Origin: Patiria pectinifera
Lineage: Eukaryota > Echinodermata > Asteroidea > Valvatida > Asterinidae
Reading direction: 5' to 3'
Assembly: GCA_029964075.1 (NCBI GenBank)
Contig: CM057135.1
Coordinates: forward strand, 30,927,366 to 30,991,365
DNA: 64,000 bases
Shown: one piece after another, positions 50,301 to 62,300 of the stretch
How the letters are laid out: every line of letters starts with the position of its first letter
Numbering within the stretch: position 1 is the stretch's first letter
Program-made: the position numbers and the translations under genes
The notes under the pieces: model-generated
Databases searched by the model: none
The model's input: the letters and a program-made list of their open reading frames with translations, nothing else
What the model was told of the DNA's origin: nothing

Positions 50301-53300
50301 AAGTTATTCTTGCCCTACAACTATCTTTTTGTATTTGTTCACTCTTTCCCCACTGTTTCTTGTACTGATTTTCTCCGTTGATTAATTTTCTTCCAGGATT
50401 CAGACAAGAGAGAGGATATTTTAAAGCCAACGAGCAAAGCAGCACAGAAAGCATTGACTACACCGCTGCAACACAAGGTACATAGATTCAACTATGTCAT
50501 TGGACCAAAATCTCTGAAATCGATGATGCCAGACTTTATTTAGATTGTCTCTGAACCTGGAATCATTGGGGCGTGGAAAATACCACCTGTCCTTACTGAG
50601 AAATCACCCATTTATGTTGCATATCAGCCCATTCTAACTGAAAACTGTACCAAAACATTGCCCCGTTTCAAATAAATGTATCTTCAGACACTCCTTCTTT
50701 TTTCAAAAATACTCAAATAAATGCCCGTAATGAAAATTAAGGTTCTTTTAATACTTTTGTTTTCACTCTCCAGGTATCTGCCAGGCCAGCTGCAAAACTT
50801 CGGCCTAAACCATTACAAGGTGTCTCCCACAAGGTATGGTATAAATTGCTAAACCCCCAAGTACTCTTGTTTCAATAGCGAACTTAAACTATTCATTCAC
50901 GTGTAATTATACCAAGGGAAACAGTAGCAGGTACATACCCGTGATTGCACGCTTTTGTATGAAAGATTCCACTAAGGGTGTACACAATGTTTGCAAATCA
51001 TCTGGAATTTATGGCATAAATTATGCAATTTCTCTCTTTTCTGTTCAGTCTAAGCTGTTTGAGGGATTGGATGATGAGGACCCAACACTCAACTCTGAGA
51101 TGTTTGTACCAAGGAGGAGTGTCAAGAAACTGGTCATCAAGAAGAAGGAAGATGTAAGTCTAATTTCTCTTCCACCTCCCTCCCCTAAAAACAAGCGATG
51201 ATTTATAAAACCTAAGCCTTGTAAACCCACTGATTTTGCTTGACCTGAAGGGCCAGTCCATTGTCTTCAGACGGGCAGACTGACTGACAGACTGACTGAC
51301 TCACCAAATCAGTCAGTGACTCGGCTTGAACAGACAAGTATAGTCCTGGTCATTAAATACTGACCATGTGAACAACAGAATGGAATATCCGGATCTTTGT
51401 TTTGTTTTCTCCTCAGAAATCTGAGAGTGATCACTTGCTGAATTCCAGTCGTTCTTTGGCTCAGGAGGAAGATCTTCTGTCTCCAATGTCTACTTATCCC
51501 ATTGACACGACAACTAAGCGATCCATCGTCGCCCAGTAAGTCTTTCATTTACGGCCTCTCCAATAAACATTCCCAATGCGGATAATCAGCAGGATTTACC
51601 CTTTCAATATTGCTGTCATTTTTCTTCATTTTCACCAGCCATCATGACATAGTGCTAAACGTTTGCTTTAGTTCTGTTTTTTGTGTGTGTGTGTGTGTTT
51701 TGTCACATTCTAACTGAAAGGAGATGACTGCCGAGTCAGAAACAGATGGAACGTTATGGTAGATTATGACAGCATTTTTGTATTCCATGGAAACATGTCC
51801 TTAAGATGGTTCACATGTTGATACTTGTTGACTCATTTCTTGCCAAAGGGACTCCTCACCCAGTACTCATGATGTGCTGGAGACACCAGGAGGTACGCGG
51901 TTGTTTTCCAAACCCCAGGCTCCTCAAAACGACAACCCATCATCATCCAGGTAAGGAGGTTTCATATCTTGAAAGATCGCAGGTAAAGTTCTTGTGAGGT
52001 AACCACAAATCACCTCCCTCACTCGCCACACAGCAGCTAAATGTGAGCCCTTGATTGCATAAAATGATTTTCCGTAATTTTCTTCACAGCAATCCTAAGA
52101 AGCAAGAAGACCCAGACTGCACAATCACAGACCTGAACGTCAAAGCGAAATCACCCAGCAATCTCAACACTAGTGAGATGTCATCAGCCGGCAGCGACTT
52201 GGATCAGTCCTCCCTAGTCGACACCATCCACATCGATGACAATCAGGAGAACACACCACCTCCCCACCCAGGGGGTGTGGTCTTACACAGGGCGGGGTAC
52301 TACACCATCCCATCCATGGAGGAGCTGGCGGAGATGGTAGAAGTCGATGAGGACAGTGGAAGGGTGTGTTTATACGTGGAGGATCTGACCATAGGACGGG
52401 CTGGGTATGGCAGCGTCTTCTTTCCTGGAGTGACTGACCTTGCTGGCATCAACCTGGATGAAATCGGTAAGTTGTGCTTCCTAGATTCACCCTTCTGATC
52501 ATGAGCTCATTAAATAACCAATTGTAATACCACCTCAATATCCAGGCTTGCCAGGTATTATGTTGATTGTGTTTTTCATTCTTCATTTATTGTCATAAGA
52601 TTAGCCTTAACCCTAACCACCCCAACTCCATCAAAATCCATCCCCCCATTTTGGTGGATTTTGAGGGACTTGGTCCAGAAGGCCTGGCGTGACTAAATAT
52701 TGATGGAGTATGATGGACTTGGGCCTAATGGCCTGAAGCAGTGCTAGGGGTATCCGATTGATTTTGCCTAGCTTCCTGTACTGCTATTGTGATAAAAGCC
52801 ATGTGTAGCAAGTCCATGAATGTCAACCAGTGCGTCAGTGGTGGATTCCATTATGTCATGTACAGTTTTGTATTGGACGCACAGTGATTGATGGATTTTT
52901 GATGGACTTGGTCCAGTTCCTAGTAAAAGACGCTAGGGAGTTAGGTTTAATAAACTACAATTTGTAGTGCAACACACACACGTGCGATATCTAAAGCAAT
53001 TGAACGAGGTGTGGTACCACTCTGAGAACAGACTTTTTTACAATCCTAAGAAAAGAGCTTTTTATACTACATTTTCTATTTTGCCATGTTCCGTTACAGT
53101 TCATTTCCGTCGTAAGGAGATCACCGTCTACCCAGACGATACCCACAAGCCCTCGGTGGGTGAGGGACTCAACAAGAAGGCTGAGGTGACATTGGATCGT
53201 ACCTGGCCAACTGACAAGACGTCTCGCAAACCCATCACGGTCAGTCAAGTCCCATCAACATGATTGTAAAATATGCTTTCTAATAAGTTGGCTTCAACAT

Positions 53301-56300
53301 TCTTAGATATTGCTACTGAGTTTAATAAAGTTAGTCATTTAGAAACCACAGGGTTTTACCTGATGATATCTAGAGCAGTAAAACCAAACAAGGTGATTTG
53401 TTTTTTTCTTCTTTAGGATGTGGATCGTTTGATTGCTCTGAACTACGAAGAGAAGCTGGAGAGAGCAACGATCAAACTTGGAGCCAAGTATGTAGAATAC
53501 CGCCCTGAAACCGGCTCATGGGTCTTCCAGGTTTGTCACAGTTGCCTTATTTGAGAAAGTAATCATTCTGAAGATTGACAAAAAGGAAAGAAAAAGTTTG
53601 TTATCTTATTCTGTTTCTCAGTGTCATTAGTTCACTCAGTCCCATCGGCATTACATACGGCTGTGTTATAATACTGATAAAAGTCGGTGATCACAGTATG
53701 TAAATGCCAGTGATTTGTGGATTGTCCTGACATTTTTTCTATTCATTTATTTCCTGTTGTAGGTCCAGCATTTTTCCAAGTATGGATTGTCAGACAGTGA
53801 TGAAGAGGAAGAACCATCCTCTAAAGATCCTAAGAAGCAGAAAACTCAACAGCAACAGGTACTGGCACACCAAAATGATAACATCTGGGAGACTTTTAAG
53901 CCAGTTTGCATTGAATGTTATTCTATTTGGGTAGTTGTTGTCATGACAGACACATTATAAAAGCATGAGGATGACCAGTGATTGCTTTTTAGTATCACTG
54001 AGAGATTTATCTTATTGTACTCATATTTCTTTTTTGATATTTCATATTTCTTCTATTTTGTAAAAAAAGAAAACAAATTGAATGTGGCTCTTGGCTTTAA
54101 TCTTGGAACTGTGGTGAACAAAACACAGTGACAAGAAACAACTACAAGAGGAAACCTCACGAAATTATGAATTTATCTGAAATTGTATTTGGTTTACAGA
54201 AACCTGCCCAGAAACCACCAGCAGCAGGTAAACTACCTAGCAAGCAACCTGCTTCCAAACAGCCTACACCAAGGGCCCCCTCTAGTGGCAGTCAGCAGGC
54301 TAGGGAGCCGTTCCCTTCCCAGCAGGAGGAAGAACCAATGAGAGATGACATGGACTTGGAGATGATGAGAGATTCACCAATCAGAGGCCTTGGAGGCTTC
54401 TCACCTAAACCTTACATGAATGGTCACCATGACGACCTGGGGGCGGGGCAAGATGATAGGCTGTTGAATGCCCAGATGGAGGAGGAGGACAGTGCGGAAC
54501 CTGTTGCATCCTCCCACCGGCTTGCCAATGTCCTGGGGATGAACACTCATCGAATGCAAGTCATGAAAGGTTCATTCTTTGCTGATGAGGATCCAGTGGA
54601 GTACGATTACAGTAAGTTAGATTTCAGTGGATTGAATTAGGCTAATGATGATATTTCACTGATTGTTATTGTCAACATTCTTAACCAGTATAGGGTGCTT
54701 TTTAATGCCGTTCTTCAGATTCAAAAAAATGTATCTGTTCTGAACAATATACACAACTTACATAATTTGTTTTGATTTGTTCAGGGTTAACGTCAGCCCC
54801 TGTCCCTCAGACAAGACCGTCGTTTTTTGACTCTCCATCCAGAGGCTCCCCCGCACCAAAAATGGAAGAGTCCTTCCAGGAGCGAGGTAAGATAACCATT
54901 TCATAAATTGAAAATTGTCTAAAGTTTTGTTCTTCACTAAGCAAGTTTGAGTTAATGGTGATAAATTAAATTAGCTTCATGTTTGAAAGTTGCTTTCATT
55001 GTATTGATTTCTGCAAGCGAAAAAGTTTGAAAATGAACATGGTGGCGTCCCTCGTGTTTTCCTGTGTGTAGGATTGAACAAAAGTTTTGGAGGTGGAGTA
55101 TGGAGACCCCGCCCCCTTGGTAGTCCCGCCAAGTACCTAGCTGGGATGGGAGGTGCGACAGACAGCAGAGGGAGCCCTATCCCCAGAACCATCAAGGACG
55201 AAATGCTGAATCGCAGAGATCACTATATGTCTAGTAAGCCAACGTAATACATTGACTAGAATGCGTAATAGTTCTTGGAATCAATGTTACATTATTCTAT
55301 TATTTATTGATGAATTTAATAATTTTCTAATGATTTTCTATGAATAATGTTTCTATGAACACCACTTTATACTGAACAGTATAGGCTATCATGACTGTTA
55401 TTTTCAAATATACCAATCATTTGCAACTGCAAATCACTATAAAAAGTGCCACTTTGCAAGATCATCATTTCTTTTTACCTGGTAGTGTTTGTTGTTGCAA
55501 CATTCTTTTGCTCTTGCTTTCAAAAGGTTTTCTCTTCTTGTTGCAACAGGTCACTTTGCAGCCCCTAAGCCCCTCCCACCACCCTTCACAGGACCCCAAC
55601 CCCTCCACATCCCAAGTGGAATGACCCAAGATCGCCCCGGGCCCCGATTGGTTGGATCTCGTCCCCAGCAGACAATCTTACCTCTCAACCAATCAGTGAT
55701 CAGTGGTAAGGTGCCTTGCCTTGCTGATACAGGCCTCGCCATGAGTAGATCATTCCGAGTAGGCTGGGGACCCAACTGGACCCTGGTGCATTCTGGGAAG
55801 GCAGTCGGACAACGCATGAGCGTCCCAGGTTAAAATATGATTTTTATTATGTTTTTTATTTCAGTTAGATATATTGAGGTTAAGGTTACTTCAAAAATTG
55901 CCAGGCTCAATTACAAATCAGGATCATACATCAGGCATAGATAGCAGTAAAGTAAATTTCACTATGTTATCCAATGTCAAATTTGCAGAACATATACTTT
56001 TCCCCAATTTAAAGACATAAAGGATCCTTTGTTTTTCATGCATTTTATTCGTTTACAATAATAACACCACTCAAAATCCAAAGAAGAATGTGCCAAACCT
56101 AACCTGTTGAAGTTTCAGCTCAGTGGATATTACACTTTTTGAGAAAACAGTGAAAAATCAGGCATGACCTTTTGATCACAATTTCATCGATAGCACTCTT
56201 ATTTACAAAAAAATCAGTCAATAAACTGACTGTTGGAAATCACCTACATTTTTTATTTCTTCTAAAAGCCAGACGGAATAATTTGACAGTGTGTTTAGTA

Positions 56301-59300
56301 CCAGTACAATTTTTAATTTAAGTAAGCATTTCTATCAAAATCTAGTAGGTTATATTATTTTATATATTTATTTACTTCGACATTTCTGTCGCGGGTTGTG
56401 GAAAAGGTTACATAACCCATATAAAATCCACAATCGCGTTAAAATATTAAAACAGGAAATTTATAGGTTACTTTTAGGATAAATGCAACTGATCCTATGT
56501 TTGCCTTTATTAAATTGACACAAACCCTTCCAATTATTAATGTGTGATTTCTTGCACCTCTCTCTCTTGGCAGACATCAAGAAAGAGCCGACAGCATTTC
56601 CCCTCCTGGCTACCAAGCAACCCACCAAGTCCTCCCTGGATGCTACCCCCTTCACACTCACCATGGAGAGGGTCAATCTAGCACCTCATCTCATGGCTTC
56701 AGATAACAAAGTCTTGGTAAGAATCTAAGAAAGGCTTCAAGTCTACCGGTGCTAGCATCACAGTGTGTGCAGCTCCTGTCTTGTAGGCCTACCAAATACA
56801 TCTACAGGTTGTGACAAAAAAATCAGTACTCTTCATTCTACAACCAAATATTTCAAATCCCCTCCTAGAACAAGACTAAGGATTTTTGTTTCCCGTTTTA
56901 CAGTGGTACCTTACATTCCTTAAATCTGAAAAAAAATTGAACGGTCATTCCCGAAACATTGAAGTAGTTGAAGGCATATTCCAAGAAAAAGAAGTTGACT
57001 TTAAAGCATTTCACAGTTTGAAAGAGAACTTCTGATTTAGAGGAGCTGAAATAACAGATTTTTTTCATAGAATGTCACAGATTTCTTTTACTAATTCTGA
57101 CTATTTTACTGTTGATCTCCAGGATCTTCATGAGCGTTCCTTGGACGTCCAGCTCCGTCACAGCCTTGCCTCCACCCAGCAATCCTCCCCAGTCTTTGCT
57201 CCTGAGCGAGGCATAGATTGCCTGCATCACTACGCCAAGACGGCCTTGAGAGATGCTCAGGAGAAGCTGACTGGAGACCAAGATACTTTGAATCATAGCT
57301 TGCTGGTCTGGAAACTCCTGGTAGCGCTGTGGGGAAGATTACCTAATCAAGATGAACAGGGTGAGTCTCTCACAGGGAAGCAGGGAGAACACACATCATG
57401 AACTGATTTTTGGAAATAAAGAGCATGGCATTTAGTAACAGTGATTTCAAAGATCTTTTAATTTTTTAAGTTTTTGCATTTCGAAGAGGAGCACAACATT
57501 GAACAAATATATGATGTTGACTGCTGAGGGTCACTTTGTAGACTACCTTTCCCACCGTGGGCTTTGAGTATGAAATAACTCAAACTGTTACTGAAATGCA
57601 TCCACCAGTTGATGTCACTACAGTTGTAGTACAGTTTATCTTTTGTAACAAGTCCCTTCATTTGTCTGTGTTGATGTAATTTTAGAGTTGGACCCAGATA
57701 GTTATCCATTCCGCAAGGCAAGACGCGAGGCTTTCTCCGAGTGGTTAGCTTCAGCTTCACGGCAACATGTCAACAGAGAGGTGCAAGATGCTAAGTTTAA
57801 GGTAAAGTCAGACAGAAAATATTCATAAAATTAACTTCAATAACATGCCTGTGTACATTGGTTTTGTTGGAAAGTAAGATTTTAGTAAGTTGTCCTCAAG
57901 ATTTTCTCAGTTTATCTATTGTTACTCTATGCACTTTGTGAGCACTTTCCAACCCCCGTTTGGGAGAGACATATTGCTTTACGCACGTGCAGGCAAAACT
58001 AATGTTATTTCAAATGTACACAAACTTGTAGCGTCTTTGCGTGAGGGTAAAGTGCTGTTGGCAATGCGTTGGAATATCTCTCCCAGTGGTCTCCCCCAAC
58101 TCTCCCGTTGTTACCGTTGAGGGGGTAGTTGTGCACGGAGCCCATATTGTTTATTGTCTGATTTTAAGTGTGCTAATAGACTCATCTTCTTTCCTTGTTA
58201 CCAGGACATGGGGCACATAGAGGCAGTGTACTCCCTCCTTACTGGCAGGCAAATCGGCGAGGCATGTGCAGTAGCACAGAGGTCAGGTGACCACAGGCTG
58301 GCTCTCCTATTGGCTCAGGCTGGGAGTACCAATGAAACCAAGAAACTGGTTGCTAAGCAACTGGGTGATTGGCATGAAATGGGGGTAGGTAAAGTTTTTG
58401 GTATTATTGTCAATGTGGTTCGAAAATGTCGTTATAAAGAGTTCTAATTTTCCTTTATGTGGTTTTTTTATCCTTATTCCTGAAAAAAGGAGATATTATT
58501 TTCGGGGAGCATCAAGAGTTGCTGACTGTTCCTTGATATTTAGATAAAATATATTTTATTTATCAGGGTTGGTTTACCTTACACTCAGGCAGGCAACTTT
58601 CCACGGATCAGCTGATTTCTTAGTTTTGCAAACAACTTTTTTTTTTTCCAGATTGACAAGTTCATGGCTCCTGAGTACCTACGTGTTTACGCCGTGCTGG
58701 CCGGCATACTAGTCTTGGAGTCAGCTCAAGGGACTATCAATACATGCCGAGGCTTGGATTGGAAGAGAGCCCTCGCTGTCCATCTTTGGTAAGCTAGACT
58801 GGAGAACTCGGTATTTAACAGTCGGAACTCATCACAGAAAACACATGTTTTGGATAATACTGCAAATGCACTGACCATGTGCCAACTGCTCCTGGAAAGT
58901 GAGAATGTAGTCACATGGAGTTATGTTCAAACAGAAACAATTATGACTCCATCAAAAAGTTAAATAAGTGATTCTGAATAATGATATCCATCTGTGTTTA
59001 AAAAGTTTCAGCCATACAGTTGAAGATCTTTTTAATTCAGTTTTGGACATAGGTCACTGTACTAAGGTGAGCATCCACATGGTCTCAATTGATAGTTTTT
59101 CAGGATGTCAGAATGATATTGGACACAGATGGCGTATTTTTGCCAAATTGTCCTCAATGAATGACTTTTTCTTTTGGTCACAAATTCAGGCATGCCTGTA
59201 GTCCAGTTGCTTCCGTCTCAGACGCCCTGGAAGAATATGAGACTGGATTCCTGGGTCAATCCGCCCTCCGCCGTTACTGTCCAGCACCACGCCCCCCATA

Positions 59301-62300
59301 CATGGAGAACAATCCAGACCTATACCCAGAGGAGAGAGATGATGACATGGGGGCGGAGTTTGGGGAAGATTGGAGGGAGGCTGTTGAGGAGGAGAGATTT
59401 GTTGTGAGGGATATGTGTTTCCATCTGGTCAAGTTGTACGCTGATCGCTCACATCGTTTGGAGAGAGTGTTAGCGCCGACGACACACACAGCGAACCAGC
59501 TGGACTATAGATTGAGGTATCATGAAAAAACTTGAAGTCTTTGCAATCCATAGGAATCATTTGCCCTTGGGCATTAAACTGAGATCTTGCCATGGTGACT
59601 GATAGCCAGGCAAATGATTCCAATCCCAACCACAGCCCTTTTCACAACATACAAGATTTTACACTGCTTACATAACACAGCACTGAAATTCATTAAGGGT
59701 GGAGCTGTCTTTGACATCCAAGGGGAAAAGAATATATCAATTTGTTAGAAGATGTAAAAAACGAGAATGAGTGGTGTTTTTTGTAACTTTCATTTTCTTT
59801 GTAAGAGATGAAGTTTGTCTTCGCATCCAATTAAGCCGGCCAGTGTGCATATGATTGCATTGTGCTCTGGTGGTGTAGTGGTGCGTACAGTAACAACCAG
59901 GCTTGTATTTGGCGCTTCTCTGTCTCCTTACGTCGAGACAAAGGTGATCAAAGCGAGCTACAAATAATCACAAATTGGGAAAAAAGCTGATGTGGTTTGG
60001 GACTGGAATCATTTGCCCTTGAGCATTAAACTGAGGCCTTGCCATGATGACTGATAGCCAGGCAAATGATTCCAATCCCAACTACAGCCCTTTTGACAAC
60101 ATGCAGGATTTTACACAGCTTACTTAACACAGCACTGAAATTGATTAAGGCAAGGAACTTGGTCACAGTGTCCAAAAATATTGTGATCAATTGACAGTTG
60201 TGTAGTGATGTGTGACTGAAATTAAATGAAATTCATCGGGGTTTAGGCCAAGGATAAGGAGTATCTGCACAATGAAACATTTTCAAAATTGACTTCATGC
60301 TTTTGTAGTTATTTTAAAATAGTCAGACGGACATTTTTTGGGGACATACTGTTGATTATTAGCCAATCAGTAATGCATAAAATAAAACCTTTTTTGCTCA
60401 ATGTTCTCCTCAGCTGGCATGTATTACAAGCCCTTCAAGCCCTAGGCTTCACCCATCTATCAGATCAAGACCTAGCTCATCTTCATACCAGCTACGCCGC
60501 TCAGCTTGAAGCACTAGGACTGTGGCACTGGGCAGCATTTGTTCTCCTGCACATCCAAGATGACTTCAGGTAACTGAACAATCAAACATTCCTGGAATAG
60601 TAGAATAAAAAAATATTTATTCTAAACGTCTGGCTTCAACACAACATCTTTTAAATTCAACTATTGCACTACTATTTTTGAAAGAAGTTTCATCTTGGGT
60701 AATGCTTTCTTTGACATCGAAGGGGAAAAGCATATGTCATTTCAACAGAAGATGTAAAAAAAAAGAAGAAAATAACGAGTGGTGTTTGTTTAACTTTAGT
60801 TTTCTTGTTAGAGATGAAGTTTTTCTTCGCATCCAATTAAGCCGGCCAGTGTGCATGTGATTGCATTGTGCTCTGGTGGTGTAGTGGTGCGTACAGTAAC
60901 AACCAGGCTTGTATTTGGCGCTTTTCTGTCTCCTTACGTCGAGGCACAGGTGATCAAAACAAGCTACAAATAATCACAAATTAAAAACCCAATTTCAAAA
61001 TTCCAGTCAGGCTCGGAATTCCATCCTCTCAGGTAGCATTCTCTGTGGACCAAGTCAAGTTTGTCAAAACAGATTCTTGGCACAGAATATTTGAAATTGA
61101 ACGATGTCTGTCTTGGTTTGTTACAGGCGTGAGTATGTAGTACGTCAACTTCTCAAGCGTCAGTGTTCACTGAAGAGGGGTGAAGAGAACGCAGCCAAGG
61201 AGCGCTTCCTGGTCAGTCAACTCCACATTCCGCCTATTTGGATCTCGGAAGCTAAGGTCAGTTGCAGGGTTCCTCTGTTAAAATTTAAAAGAGCTTTCTC
61301 TAATAAAGTTGTGAGGATATTATAATCGGTTGATTGAGAATGTTCCCGGGCATATAACTGATTTTAGAATTTTGGTGTTTATAAAACTTCCCATTTTGTA
61401 AGTGACTTGTATCATTGTTCAACTTCCTTGTGCACAGCAAGCTGATTAGGGAGGTACTTAGGGAGGAGACAGAAAACGAAAAGAGGGATTTGTGTGTAAC
61501 TCCTTCCTCGCTAATTCCCTTCAAAAAGGCCAAAGCAAAGATGCTACGTTAACATTTCTTTCTAATAAGGCAGTGAAGATTATCTATACCCTTTTATTTC
61601 ATTTTTCTTGTCAGGCATTCCGTGCTCAGTATGAAGGTCGTCATCCTGAGCAGGCATGGCATCTTCTTCAAGCTGGTCACTGGAATGAAAGTCACTCAGT
61701 CATCATCAAACACCTGGCAGCCGATGCAGTCATTAGTGGTAAGTCACATGACAGTCACTCAGTCATTGTCAAACACCTAGCCACCGATGCCATCATTAGC
61801 AGTAAGCCACACGACAGTCACGTGACAGTCACTCAGTCATTGTTAAACACCTAGCAGCCGATGCTATCAATTATAGTAAGTCAAGTGACAGTCACATGAC
61901 AGTCCCTCAGTCATTGTCTAACACCTAGCCACCGATGCCATCACTAGCAGTAAGTCACACAACAGTCACGTGACAGTCACTCAGTCATTGTTAAACATCT
62001 AGCAGCCGATGCTATCAATTATAGTAAGTCATGTGACAGTCACATGACAGTCACTCAGTCATTGTCAAACACCTGGCAGCCGATGCCATCATTAGCAGTA
62101 AGTCACACGACAGTCACGTGACAGTCACTCAGTCATTGTTAAACATCCAGCAGCCGATGCTATCAATTATAGTGAGTCATGTGACAGTCACATGACAGTC
62201 ACTCAGTCATTGTCAAACACCTGGCAGCCGATGCCATCATTAGCAGTAAGTCACATGACAGTCACATGACAGTCACTCAGTCATTGTCAAACACCTAGCC

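Larger units (their letters stand above)
35356..53774 (+). other. NUP98: Nup98 half: FG/GLFG repeats, GLEBS motif, autoproteolytic domain
   Basis: Exons 1-13 encode phenylalanine-glycine repeats, many as GLFG (GGLFGQ, TGLFGQQ), the disordered part that binds transport receptors in the pore. They are interrupted by the Gle2/Rae1-binding GLEBS segment in exons 5-7 (VKFT, then [18 protein letters not shown], then [16 protein letters not shown]), close to the vertebrate motif. Exons 16-22 encode a linker ([18 protein letters not shown]) and the autoproteolytic domain ([50 protein letters not shown]). About 919 aa before cleavage. Confidence 0.92.

Noticed and set aside
59714-60900. Repeat block Y as a retrotransposon coding region
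   Set aside because: Frames are short and broken in both copies and show no reverse transcriptase motifs.
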